Positions 26,063-34,716 of a DNA stretch of 47,540 bases are shown here, piece after piece (within the stretch, counting starts at the first letter, position 1; every line of letters starts with the position of its first letter). The stretch is taken from positions 1 through 47,540 of the forward strand of contig JASFUX010000001.1 in NCBI GenBank assembly GCA_050050115.1, read 5' to 3'. The DNA is from JASFUX01 sp050050115 (GTDB taxonomy: Bacteria; Pseudomonadota; Alphaproteobacteria; Caulobacterales; Maricaulaceae). Under the pieces are notes generated by a model that saw only the letters and a program-made list of their open reading frames with translations, had not been told where the DNA came from and ran no database searches. A program made the position numbers and the translations under genes.

Positions 26063-26091
26063 TTGACCGGCGAAAAGAACAATCATAGAAC
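26063..26091 (+). promoter_or_regulatory. lexA promoter
   Basis: TTGACC (26063-26068), a 17-nt spacer and TAGAAC (26086-26091), giving a leader of about 35 nt before lexA. The -10 is completely covered by the LexA box at 26077-26091, so bound LexA would block RNA polymerase. Confidence 0.6.
26077..26091. promoter_or_regulatory. LexA (SOS) box
   Basis: GAACAATCATAGAAC is, on the other strand, GTTC-N7-GTTC, the direct-repeat SOS box established for alphaproteobacteria. It lies 41 nt before the lexA ATG and overlaps its -10 element, the expected autorepression layout. Confidence 0.85.
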
Positions 26092-26132
26092 GAACGCGAA
26101 GTTGATGCTTTGTTCCTTGGAAAGGGACGAGA

Positions 26133-26816
26133 ATGCTTACGCCGAAACAACACGAACTGCTCCTGTTCATCCATAAAAGGATCAAGGAGACCGGTGTTTC
26201 TCCTTCGTTCGATGAGATGAAGGAGGCGCTCAATCTCGCGTCCAAGTCCGGGATCCACCGCCTGATCACCGCGCTCGAAGAGCGCGGTTTCCTGCGCCGC
26301 CTGCCCCATCGGGCCCGCGCGCTGGAGGTGGTCAAGCTGCCGGGCTCGGCGGCGGCCGCCGAAACGGACGAGGCGCCGTCCAACGTGGTCGCGTTCGAGC
26401 GCCCCAAGGCAAAGCCCGCGCCGGCCGACTCCTCGGTCGAGGTGCCGCTGTTGGGCCGAATCGCCGCCGGCACGCCGATCGAAGCGATCCAGCACGAGGT
26501 CGACCGCATTCCCGCGCCGCCGGGGATGCTTGGTCGGGGCGATCACTTCGCCCTCGAGATCAAAGGCGACTCGATGATCGACAAGGGCATCCTTGACGGC
26601 GACACGGTGATCATCCGCCGCTCGGACACCGCCGAGAACGGCGCGATCGTGGTCGCCCTCGTCGACGAGCAGGAAGCCACCTTGAAGACGCTGCGCCGCC
26701 GCGCCGGCGTAATCGCGCTCGAAGCGGCCAACCCCGCCTATGAGACGCGCGAGCTCGAACCGGGCCGCGTGCGCGTGCAGGGCCAGCTCGTCGGGCTCAT
26801 TCGCAAGTACGATTAG
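26133..26816 (+). CDS. lexA: LexA repressor
   Basis: 227 aa. The N-terminal winged helix (1-65) has LTPKQHELLLFIHKRIKETG, SFDEMKEALNLASKSGIHRL and a conserved IHRLITALEERGFLRR. After a linker the autoproteolytic S24 domain has the cleavage bond Ala112-Gly113 (GRIAAGTP), the nucleophile Ser147 (GDSMID) and the general base Lys185 (ATLKTL). RecA-stimulated self-cleavage would release the SOS regulon. AAAGGGACGAG supports the ATG. Its 3' end overlaps the convergent next gene by 20 nt. Confidence 0.97.
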   Translation: MLTPKQHELLLFIHKRIKETGVSPSFDEMKEALNLASKSGIHRLITALEERGFLRRLPHRARALEVVKLPGSAAAAETDEAPSNVVAFERPKAKPAPADSSVEVPLLGRIAAGTPIEAIQHEVDRIPAPPGMLGRGDHFALEIKGDSMIDKGILDGDTVIIRRSDTAENGAIVVALVDEQEATLKTLRRRAGVIALEAANPAYETRELEPGRVRVQGQLVGLIRKYD

Positions 26817-27462
26817 ACGGGCCGTCCGCTGCGGGGCTCGCCTCGGCGTCGAGGATCAGCTGGTAGGCGGCGCTGCACCGCTGCGCTGAGCGTGCGCCTT
26901 CTGGCGTGCAGGTCATCGTGGCCTGCAGGATCGCAGGCGTGCGGTCTGCGACCATCAAAGACCAGCGCGCGCGTTCGAAGACGTCCGTATCGTAACCGGG
27001 AGCCTCAAAAGGCAATTCGGGTTCGGGAAGGACGTGCTCATCAAGCGTAGCGCCCTCGGCGGCGAGCGCTTCGGTCAAGACGTCGAAGTCGGCCGCCATC
27101 TCCAATCTGACCGCCAGCACCTGTTCGGCGTTCCCGCAGACGACGACAGACGCATTCGAACCCCAAGCCGGAATCCAGCCCGTGCGGCGGATCCGAGCGT
27201 CAGCGAATCCGGCTTCGCGGACCGGATCGGGCGCAGCGAGATGCCAGCGCATGCGCTGCGCGCGAACCCCGACCGCCGACCATCCAAGCGCCCAGTCGGC
27301 GTCCTCCGTTTCCGGAAGGAAGTCGATGACCGCGCGTGCGACGACCTGAACGAACGTCGCATCTCGATCGGCGAACACTTGCGGCTCAGCGGTGAGCCCC
27401 TGCCCGGCCGCCCCGACGCAGGCGGCGGATGCAGCGATGACTGATACAAGCGCGCGGCGCAT
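26797..27462 (-). CDS. Secreted hypothetical protein
   Basis: 221 aa, no family recognised. Signal peptide at residues 1-25 (MRRALVSVIAASAACVGAAG). The mature protein alternates strands and helices, has Cys residues at VVVCGNAE, MTCTPEG and QRCSAAYQ, and may be disulfide-bonded in the periplasm. GAGGAGATCGCCG precedes the ATG. Its end overlaps the lexA 3' end on the opposite strand (20 nt), an unusually tight convergence. Its neighbour upstream on the same strand is comEC (86 nt). Confidence 0.7.
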   Translation of the reverse strand: MRRALVSVIAASAACVGAAGQGLTAEPQVFADRDATFVQVVARAVIDFLPETEDADWALGWSAVGVRAQRMRWHLAAPDPVREAGFADARIRRTGWIPAWGSNASVVVCGNAEQVLAVRLEMAADFDVLTEALAAEGATLDEHVLPEPELPFEAPGYDTDVFERARWSLMVADRTPAILQATMTCTPEGARSAQRCSAAYQLILDAEASPAADGPSNRTCE

Positions 27463-27548
27463 CGGCGATCTCCTCGCGAGGTCGATGAAGATCGATGCTG
27501 AGCCAAGCCGTCGAGCAAAATTGTGGCGGGCGGGACGCCCACGCCGCG

Positions 27549-29768
27549 TCAGCCGTCGCGGGCTTCGGGACGCCAGGGACGCGCTGCGCCGCGCGCCGTG
27601 ACGAGGACCGGCGCGCCCGCGCCCGCCTCCAGCACGCCGCCGCGATCGCCCCGGCCCCGGCGCGGCGCGAGCAGCACCTCGCCGCAGCGCGCCCGCACGC
27701 GGTCAGGCGTCGGTCCCGGCGTGAACACCACGTCGGCGCGGTCGCAATCTTCGAGCACGCCCGCCCAGGTCTCGGCGACCGCGACGCGCAGTCCGGCGAC
27801 CTCGCCCGCGCAACCTGACGCATCACAGCGGAAGCTGCGCGCCGCGCCCGGCGGGCTGATCGCCGCGCCCTCCGCGCCGACGCGCCTTAAGAACAGCTCG
27901 GCGCCATAGCTCTCCCCGCGGCGCAGATCGCCGACCCATTCGCCGGTCTCGCTTTGCGCGAGCCAGCCGCCGTTCTCGCCGATCCAAAGCGCGCCGCGCG
28001 GTTCGGCGCGCCAAGCGAAAACGGTAAGGCACGCCAAGGCGAGCACCACCAGGGGCCGGCCCTGGCGCAGCACCGCGCCCGCGACGAAGGCCGCGCCCGC
28101 GAGCGCCAGCGCGATCGGCGGCGCGGCGGGTGCCGGCGTGATCGCGCCGGGCTGCGCGGCGGTCCATTCCGCGATCGCAGTTACGAGATCGATCGACCGC
28201 GCGCTGACCCACGCCGGCGCCGCCTCGAGCCCGAACGGCGCGAGCAGTCCCGCGATCGCCGCGAACGGCATCACCCCGACGGTGAACACTGGCATCGCCA
28301 AGAAATTCGCGAAGTAGCCGAGCCCAGCGAAGCGGTTGAAATGATAGGCCGCAAACGGAGCGGTCGCAGTTCCGGCTATGAGGCTCGTGGTCGCCAAACC
28401 AAACATAAACCGCCGCACGGCGCCGATCGCGCCGATCTCCTTGGGCTGGGGGTGCGTCCGCGCGCGTCGGCGCTGGTGGTCGTTGAACGCCACTAAAGCC
28501 GTCGAGGCGGCGAAGCTCATCTGAAAGCCGGGCGTCACTCCGCTTTCCGGCGCGATCAGCAGCACCGCCAGCGCCGCGATGGCTACGCCGCGCAAGGTGA
28601 GCGCGCGACGATCGGCGAGGATCGCGCCGAAGGCCACCGCGGCCATGATGAAGGCCCGCTGGGTCGGCGTCTCCGCGCCCGAGATCGTCAGATAGACCAG
28701 CGACAGCGCGAGCGCGCCGGCCGCGGCGAGCTTGCGCGGGTTGCAGCGGCGCGCCAGCGGATCGATCCCGGCGAACAGCCACGACAGCGCAAAGAAGGCG
28801 CCCCCGCCGACGAGCGCCAGGTGCATGCCGGAGATCGCCAGGATGTGGCCGAGGCCCGCCGCGCGCAACGCCTCGGTCGTGTCTGGAGCGATCTCGCTGC
28901 GGTCACCCGTCACCAGCGCGGCGAGCACGCCGCCCGCCCCGTCCCCGCCGGCGGCGCGCAGCCGGTCGGCCAAGCCGGCGCGCACGCCGGCGAACCAGGC
29001 GGCGCGACGGTCCGAACGCGGAATGACGACTTCAGGCGCCGACTCAAGCCGACCGAGCGCGTAGCCCGAACCGCCCAGCTCGTCGAAGTAGGCGCGACGA
29101 GAGAAATCGTAGCCGCCGGGCACTGGCGGGCCGGCGGGCTCGGACAGTGCGGCGCGGGCCCGCACCGCGTCGCCCGGGCGCACGGGGCTCAAAGGCGCGG
29201 TCATCCGCACCCGTTTGGGCAGCCCCTCAACCTCGCCGTCGAGCGCCGTAAGTCGGACGGTGTAGCGGCGGCGTCCGTTCGTCGCCGCGTCGACCTCCTC
29301 GATCCAGCCTTCAACCGCATACGGTGCTTCCCGAGCCGCAACCCGCGGCCCGTCGAGCCGTTGCGCCTTGACGTCGGTCAGCGCGAAGCCGGCGGCGGCG
29401 AAAGCGACGAGCGCTGCAATGCGCACCACCCAGCAGCGACCGAGCCGGCGATGCGCCACGAACGCGACCGCCGCAGCCAAAAAGACGAGCGCCCAGGCCG
29501 GCCAGGCCAGCGGCTCACGCTCGAGACCGAGATAGAGCGCCGCTCCGAGCACCATCGCGAACGGCGCGGCGAGCAGCGCGGCGCCGGGATCGACCTTGAT
29601 CGGCTTTGACACCTCCGCCCTGAGACAGTCGGCCGCGGCGACGGCGATGCGGCGGCGCTCAGCGGGCGCGGCGAGCCCGCGCAGCGGCGCGGGCAGCTCA
29701 TAGGCGAGCGCGCGCGCGATATCCCACGCGCGCCGCCCGAAGGCCGCAGCATGCGCTTCGGCGCCCAT
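27549..29768 (-). CDS. comEC: ComEC/Rec2-type DNA uptake channel protein
   Basis: 739 aa polytopic membrane protein. An N-terminal helical region with two or three membrane spans (about 60-140) is followed by an OB-like soluble domain (DUF4131, about 150-260). The competence domain (about 270-560) has VLAALVTGDRSEIAPDT, LAISGMHLALVGGG, SGAETPTQRAFIMA and GFQMSFAAS. The C-terminal part (about 620-739) is a short soluble domain and lacks a recognisable full metallo-beta-lactamase domain, as in other alphaproteobacterial ComEC. It would transport single-stranded DNA across the inner membrane. Divergent from gltX. Confidence 0.93.
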   Translation of the reverse strand: MGAEAHAAAFGRRAWDIARALAYELPAPLRGLAAPAERRRIAVAAADCLRAEVSKPIKVDPGAALLAAPFAMVLGAALYLGLEREPLAWPAWALVFLAAAVAFVAHRRLGRCWVVRIAALVAFAAAGFALTDVKAQRLDGPRVAAREAPYAVEGWIEEVDAATNGRRRYTVRLTALDGEVEGLPKRVRMTAPLSPVRPGDAVRARAALSEPAGPPVPGGYDFSRRAYFDELGGSGYALGRLESAPEVVIPRSDRRAAWFAGVRAGLADRLRAAGGDGAGGVLAALVTGDRSEIAPDTTEALRAAGLGHILAISGMHLALVGGGAFFALSWLFAGIDPLARRCNPRKLAAAGALALSLVYLTISGAETPTQRAFIMAAVAFGAILADRRALTLRGVAIAALAVLLIAPESGVTPGFQMSFAASTALVAFNDHQRRRARTHPQPKEIGAIGAVRRFMFGLATTSLIAGTATAPFAAYHFNRFAGLGYFANFLAMPVFTVGVMPFAAIAGLLAPFGLEAAPAWVSARSIDLVTAIAEWTAAQPGAITPAPAAPPIALALAGAAFVAGAVLRQGRPLVVLALACLTVFAWRAEPRGALWIGENGGWLAQSETGEWVGDLRRGESYGAELFLRRVGAEGAAISPPGAARSFRCDASGCAGEVAGLRVAVAETWAGVLEDCDRADVVFTPGPTPDRVRARCGEVLLAPRRGRGDRGGVLEAGAGAPVLVTARGAARPWRPEARDG

Positions 29769-29873
29769 TCAAACGCCCCACCTCGTCTTTTGTTGGGGTT
29801 ATGCTATCACCCCGGCGGCGGATTGCGCGCCAGAACTCCCAAGTTTCGTAGGACAATCGACGCAAAGGCTCCC

Positions 29874-31304
29874 ATGTCGTCTTCCGGTCAGGTCGTCACC
29901 CGCTTCGCCCCGTCGCCGACGGGTTATCTGCACATCGGCGGCGCGCGGACCGCTCTGTTCAACTGGGTCTATGCGCGCGGCCGCGGCGGGCGCTTTCACT
30001 TGCGCATCGAGGACACCGACCGGGCGCGATCGACGCCCGAAGCGACCCAGGCGATCATCGACGGGCTGATCTGGCTTGGACTCGACTGGGACGGCGAGAT
30101 CGTTTCCCAAGCGGCGCGCGCGGACGCCCACGTCGCCGCTGCCGAGCGGCTGCTCGCCAGCGGCGCGGCCTACCGCGACTTCGCCTCGGCCGAAGAAGTC
30201 GACGCGCTCAAGGCGGAGGCGCGGGAGGCGCACCGCGCCTATCGCTCGCCCTGGCGCGATAAAGACCCCGCTGACGCCCCGGCGGACGCCCCGTTCGTCG
30301 TGCGCTTCAAGGTTCCCGACGGCGAAGACACGGTCGTCGACGACCAGGTTCAGGGCGAGGTCTACCAGAAGAACAAGGATCTCGACGACCTGGTGCTGCT
30401 GCGCTCGGACGGCGCGCCGACCTACAATCTCGCCGTGGTGGTCGACGATCACGATATGGAGATCACCCACGTCATCCGCGGCGACGATCACCTCGTGAAC
30501 GCCGCGCGCCAGACGCAAATCGCGCGCGCTCTCGGATGGGAGCCGCCGGTCTACGCCCATGTGCCGCTGATCCATGGCCAGGACGGCAAGAAGCTTTCAA
30601 AACGCCACGGTGATCTCGGCGCCGAAGCCTATCGCGACATGGGTTATCTGGCGGCCGGTTTGCGCAACTATCTGTTGCGGCTGGGCTGGTCGCACGGCGA
30701 CTTGGAGCTGTTCAGCGACGAGGAAGCCAAGACGGTCTTTGATATTTCGGGGATTAACAAGGCCCCCGCCCGGCTCGATCTGGACAAGCTCGCCAGCGTG
30801 AACGCCTTTCACTTGCGCCGAACCCCTGACGACGAACTGCTTGAGCTGCTTTTGGATTTTCTTCAGCGGACTGAATCGGAAACCTTCGCTGCAGCGCGGG
30901 AAGCCTCTGAAAAATTGCGCAAAGCGCTGAAATACCTTAAAGAGCGCGCGCAGACATTGAAGGACTTGGCCGAGCAGGCCCGCTTCCTGATCGCCGCCCG
31001 CCCGATCCCGCTGAACGCCAAGGCGCGCAAGACGCTGGACGCCGACGCCCTCGCTCGGATCGAGCGGCTCGCCGCAAGGCTCGGGGCGTGCGCGGACTGG
31101 GAAGAGGAAGGAATAAAGTCCGAACTGGACGCCTTCGCCGCTGACGAAGGCGTCGGGTTCGGCAAGATCGGCGCGCCGCTTCGCGCGGCTTTGACCGGGG
31201 GCGCGCCCGCGCCGGACCTCGCGGTCGTCTTGAGCCTCTTGGGGCGGGACGAGGCGCTCGGCCGGATCGGCGACGCGGCTGCGTCGCCCAAGAACGATGA
31301 CTAG
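29874..31304 (+). CDS. gltX: Glutamate-tRNA ligase
   Basis: 476 aa class I aminoacyl-tRNA synthetase. VTRFAPSPTGYLHIGGARTA carries the HIGH-like motif and KKLSKRHGD the KMSKS-like motif; IEDTDRARS and LIHGQDGK are also present. The anticodon-binding domain occupies the last third, with lysine/glutamate-rich helices around residues 320-380. ATG 29874 is chosen because upstream codons have no family similarity; GCAAAGG lies before it. In organisms lacking glutaminyl-tRNA synthetase it also charges tRNA-Gln, but this cannot be told here. It overlaps no gene and gltA follows. Confidence 0.97.
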   Translation: MSSSGQVVTRFAPSPTGYLHIGGARTALFNWVYARGRGGRFHLRIEDTDRARSTPEATQAIIDGLIWLGLDWDGEIVSQAARADAHVAAAERLLASGAAYRDFASAEEVDALKAEAREAHRAYRSPWRDKDPADAPADAPFVVRFKVPDGEDTVVDDQVQGEVYQKNKDLDDLVLLRSDGAPTYNLAVVVDDHDMEITHVIRGDDHLVNAARQTQIARALGWEPPVYAHVPLIHGQDGKKLSKRHGDLGAEAYRDMGYLAAGLRNYLLRLGWSHGDLELFSDEEAKTVFDISGINKAPARLDLDKLASVNAFHLRRTPDDELLELLLDFLQRTESETFAAAREASEKLRKALKYLKERAQTLKDLAEQARFLIAARPIPLNAKARKTLDADALARIERLAARLGACADWEEEGIKSELDAFAADEGVGFGKIGAPLRAALTGGAPAPDLAVVLSLLGRDEALGRIGDAAASPKNDD

Positions 31305-31350
31305 CCTGCGCGGCCTGTTGGAGCGTGGACGAATGAAGAAGGACGGAAAG

Positions 31351-32658
31351 ATGGAAAACCGGATCAAGCCCGCCGGGGACGCAACGCTCGAGCTGCCCAA
31401 CGGCAAGAAGGTCACTCTTCCCGTCTTCGAAGGAACCCTGGGGCATCCGGTCGTCGATATCCGCGCCTTGAACGCTCAAGGCGGCGTATTCACGCTCGAT
31501 CCAGGCTTCACCTCCACGGCGAGCTGCGAAAGCCACATCACCTTCATCGACGGCGACGAAGGCGTGCTGCTCTACCGCGGCTATCCGATCGATCAGCTCG
31601 CGGAGGGGTCAAACTTCCTCGAAGTCTGCTATCTGCTGCTGCATGGCGAGCTGCCCTCGCCCGCCGAGCAAGAGGCGTTCACCAAGTCGATCACCTATCA
31701 CACGATGCTGCACGCGCAGTTCGATCGCTTTTTCGACGGCTTCCGCCGCGACGCCCACCCGATGGCGATCATGGTCGGCGCGGTTGGCGCGCTCTCGGCC
31801 TTTTATCACGACTCCACCGACATCTCCGATCCGCACCAGCGCATGGTCGCCTCACATCGCATGATCGCGAAGATGCCGACGATCGCGGGCCGGGCGTTTA
31901 AGTATTCGCTCGGCCAGCCGTTCGTCACGCCGCGCAACGAATTTACGTATGCGGAGAACTTTTTGCGGATGTGCTTCGCCGTGCCAGCGGAGGACTATGA
32001 AATCAGCGAAGTGCTCGCGCGCGCGATGGACAAGATCTTCATCCTGCACGCCGATCACGAACAAAATGCTTCGACGTCGACTGTCCGACTCGCGGGCTCC
32101 TCAGGGGCCAACCCGTTTGCGTGCATCGCAGCGGGCATCGCCTCGCTCTGGGGTCCGGCCCACGGCGGCGCCAACGAAGCCGCCCTCAACATGCTTTCGG
32201 AGATCGGCTCGACCGACCGCATTCCGGAATTCGTCGCGCGGGCGAAGGACAAGAACGATCCGTTCCGCCTCATGGGCTTTGGTCACCGGGTCTACAAGAA
32301 CTACGATCCGCGCGCGAAGGTGATGCAGAAGACGGCGCACGAGGTGCTGGATCTTCTCGGCATCAAGGACGATCCGCTGCTCGACGTGGCGATGGAGCTC
32401 GAGAAGATCGCGCTCGAGGACGACTACTTCGTCGAGAAGAAGCTCTATCCCAACATCGACTTCTATTCGGGCATCACTCTCAAAGCGATGGGCTTCCCAA
32501 CCGAGATGTTCACGGTCCTGTTCGCGCTGGCGCGCACTGTCGGCTGGATCGCGCAGTGGACGGAGATGGTCGAAGATCCCACGCAGCGCATCGGCCGCCC
32601 GCGCCAGATCTACACTGGCGCGCCGGAGCGTGACTACGTGCCCATCGATCGCCGCTAA
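31351..32658 (+). CDS. gltA: Citrate synthase (type II)
   Basis: 435 aa. Condenses acetyl-CoA and oxaloacetate. The hexameric type II form has a beta-rich N-terminus (TLELPNGKKVTLPVFEGTLG). Catalytic regions: ADHEQNASTSTVRLAGSSGA (with the first His), GPAHGGANEAAL and GFGHRVYKNYDPRA (with the third His-Arg), then the Asp within FYSGITLKAMG. AAGGACGG 7 nt before the ATG at 31351 supports this start over in-frame starts at 31297 and 31333. The product of the pyruvate dehydrogenase genes in the same window feeds this enzyme. Confidence 0.97.
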   Translation: MENRIKPAGDATLELPNGKKVTLPVFEGTLGHPVVDIRALNAQGGVFTLDPGFTSTASCESHITFIDGDEGVLLYRGYPIDQLAEGSNFLEVCYLLLHGELPSPAEQEAFTKSITYHTMLHAQFDRFFDGFRRDAHPMAIMVGAVGALSAFYHDSTDISDPHQRMVASHRMIAKMPTIAGRAFKYSLGQPFVTPRNEFTYAENFLRMCFAVPAEDYEISEVLARAMDKIFILHADHEQNASTSTVRLAGSSGANPFACIAAGIASLWGPAHGGANEAALNMLSEIGSTDRIPEFVARAKDKNDPFRLMGFGHRVYKNYDPRAKVMQKTAHEVLDLLGIKDDPLLDVAMELEKIALEDDYFVEKKLYPNIDFYSGITLKAMGFPTEMFTVLFALARTVGWIAQWTEMVEDPTQRIGRPRQIYTGAPERDYVPIDRR

Positions 32659-32664
32659 GGCGGT

Positions 32665-33858
32665 TCAGCCGCGCGGCGACGCGCCGTCCGGCGCAGATCC
32701 TCGGGTGCGCAGCAAGTCGAGAACGGCCGCCGCGGCGCGTCCGCTCGCCGAACCGCCTTCCCCTCGCATCTGCGCGACGGCGCGCGCCAGCTTTGCGCGC
32801 GTTTCGGCGGCGTAGGCCTCGTCCGTCAGCAGCCGGCCGACCGCTTCGGCTAAAGCCGCGCCAGTCGCTTCGCCTTGGACGAACTCGGGAATGACCCGCT
32901 CGCCCGCGGCCATGTTCACGAGCGAGATGTGCGGCGCCTTGAACACCGGCTTCATCAGGAAGTGCGTCACCGGCCCGAGCTTGTACGCGACGACGCTCGG
33001 CGTTCCGGCGATCGCCAGCTCTGTGACCACGGTGCCCGAGCAGGCCAGCGCGGCGTCGGCGGCGGCGAAGGCGTCGACGTGCTCGGGCTCGTCGACCATG
33101 ATCGCCTCGGCGAGCCGCGGATCGTCGGCCGACGCAGCGCGCACCTGACTCGCCACAGACGCCGCGAGCGGCGCGACGAGATGAAGCCCGCCGCCAAACC
33201 GCTCCCTAAGGCGCGTCATCGCGTCGGCGAACGGCTCCATAATTCGGCGCGCCTCTGCGGCGCGGCTGCCAAACAGTACGAGCAGCAGCTTGTCTTCGGC
33301 CGGAATATTGTAGCGCGCCCGAAAACCCGGCCCATCGCCCTCGGCGTTCTCATCGAGCACGGGATGGCCGACGAACACCGCCTTGAGGCCGGCTTCTTCA
33401 AAGTACGGCGGCTCGAACGGTTGAAGGGTCAGGACGACGTCAGCGGCCGCGGCCAGGGTGCGCGCCCGGCCGGGCCGCGACGCCCAGACCTGCGGGCCGA
33501 CGTACTTCACGATCGGCAGGTTCGGCAGGAGCCGGCGCAGCCTTTGAGCGACGCGCAACGTGAAGCCCCAGGAATCGATCAGCACGGCGATGTCGGGCTG
33601 CTCGGCGACGGCGAGGGCGGCGGTTTCGTCGGCGCGACGGACGACCCGGCGATAGGCCAATAGTCCGTCGACGAACCCCAGGACCGAAAGCTCGGAGATG
33701 TCGAACGGGCTCGCGACGCCGTGCGCCTGCATGCGCGGTCCGCCGACACCGCAGAACGTGATCTCCTCGCCCGCCTGTTCGCGCAGCGCGGTCGCGAGCG
33801 CACCGCCCAGGCGGTCGCCCGAGGGCTCGGCGGCGACCAGGAAGACCTTGAGCGCCAT
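32665..33858 (-). CDS. lpxB: Lipid-A-disaccharide synthase
   Basis: 397 aa GT-19 family glycosyltransferase. It joins UDP-2,3-diacylglucosamine and lipid X at the inner membrane. Hallmarks: FLVAAEPSGDRLGGALATAL, GVGGPRMQAHGVAS, VLIDSWGFTLRVA, YVGPQVWASRPGR and the C-terminal ACSGTVVTELAIAGTPSVVAY segment. Last gene of the minus-strand envelope cluster, 9 nt after lpxI and converging on gltA (6 nt apart). A proposed transcription terminator was not seen in that short gap. Confidence 0.97.
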   Translation of the reverse strand: MALKVFLVAAEPSGDRLGGALATALREQAGEEITFCGVGGPRMQAHGVASPFDISELSVLGFVDGLLAYRRVVRRADETAALAVAEQPDIAVLIDSWGFTLRVAQRLRRLLPNLPIVKYVGPQVWASRPGRARTLAAAADVVLTLQPFEPPYFEEAGLKAVFVGHPVLDENAEGDGPGFRARYNIPAEDKLLLVLFGSRAAEARRIMEPFADAMTRLRERFGGGLHLVAPLAASVASQVRAASADDPRLAEAIMVDEPEHVDAFAAADAALACSGTVVTELAIAGTPSVVAYKLGPVTHFLMKPVFKAPHISLVNMAAGERVIPEFVQGEATGAALAEAVGRLLTDEAYAAETRAKLARAVAQMRGEGGSASGRAAAAVLDLLRTRGSAPDGASPRG

Positions 33859-33867
33859 CGGCTCGCC

Positions 33868-34716
33868 TCAGGCGCTCTCGACAGACGCGGAGCGGACCAG
33901 CACGAATACGCCGGCCGCCTCGGCCGCGCGCGCGACGGCGTCCACGTCGACGATCAGAGCGCCGCCCGCCTCGACGACGACGCCGGCGAGACCGGCCTTG
34001 TCGACGCCCGCGATGGTCGCAACGCCGACGGTCGGCAGATCGATGCGCCGCTCCTGGATGGGCTTGGGCAGCTTGGCGAGAACCCCGCGGCGCGCCGTCG
34101 GCGCGCCGCGCACGGCTTGCGGCAGCTCGGCGACGCGAGCGAGCATTAGATCGGTGCCCTCCTGCGCCTCGACCGCGAGGACGACGCCGTCGCACACCAC
34201 CGCGCCCTGGCCGATGTCGAGCCGGCCGATCTCGCGCGCAACATCGAGCGCCTTTTCGATATCTTGGGCGTGTTCGGCGCGCGGCTCGACCGCGCCGAGG
34301 CGGCCCTCTTTGGCGACAAGCCGGTCGTCGAAAGTTTCGGGCGCCGCGATGGCGAAGCCCTCGGATTCGAAGACGCCGACCACCACGCGCAACAGCGCGT
34401 CATCGCCCTTCGCCGCGGCGGCGATCGCTTGGGGCAACGCGCGCGCGCCGCGCCAGTCGACTTTAAGCGCGGAGAAGTCCGGCCGCTTGACCACGCCGCA
34501 GAAGGTCACGTCCGACACGCCTTGCGCCTTGAAGTAGTCGATCATCTTGCCAAGCTCGCCGAGCCCAGCGCGAACGTGATCGAAGTCGGACGTCCAATCC
34601 TCGGCGAAGCCCTCAAGCGCGGCGATCACGACCGGCGTGCCCGACCGGCGCGCCGCGGTCGCCACGCGCTGCGGCAGGTCGCCGCCCCCGGCGATGACCC
34701 CGAGCGCGCCGCTCAC
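33868..34716 (-). CDS. lpxI: UDP-2,3-diacylglucosamine pyrophosphatase LpxI
   Basis: 282 aa, GTG start overlapping the lpxD stop. It forms lipid X by hydrolysing UDP-2,3-diacylglucosamine, replacing LpxH in most alphaproteobacteria. The N-terminal domain starts LGVIAGGGDLPQRVATAARR. The C-terminal catalytic part includes VCDGVVLAVEAQEGTDLML, LAKLPKPIQERRIDLPTVGV and GVDKAGLAGVVVEAGGALIV, which are family signatures (formerly DUF1009). In most relatives the preceding genes are lpxD-fabZ-lpxA; here lpxD is directly upstream. Confidence 0.96.
   Translation of the reverse strand: MSGALGVIAGGGDLPQRVATAARRSGTPVVIAALEGFAEDWTSDFDHVRAGLGELGKMIDYFKAQGVSDVTFCGVVKRPDFSALKVDWRGARALPQAIAAAAKGDDALLRVVVGVFESEGFAIAAPETFDDRLVAKEGRLGAVEPRAEHAQDIEKALDVAREIGRLDIGQGAVVCDGVVLAVEAQEGTDLMLARVAELPQAVRGAPTARRGVLAKLPKPIQERRIDLPTVGVATIAGVDKAGLAGVVVEAGGALIVDVDAVARAAEAAGVFVLVRSASVESA

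Noticed and set aside
24781..26082. 433-codon minus-strand open frame opposite trpD-trpC
   Set aside because: No signal or motif; entirely antisense to two enzymes with complete active sites.
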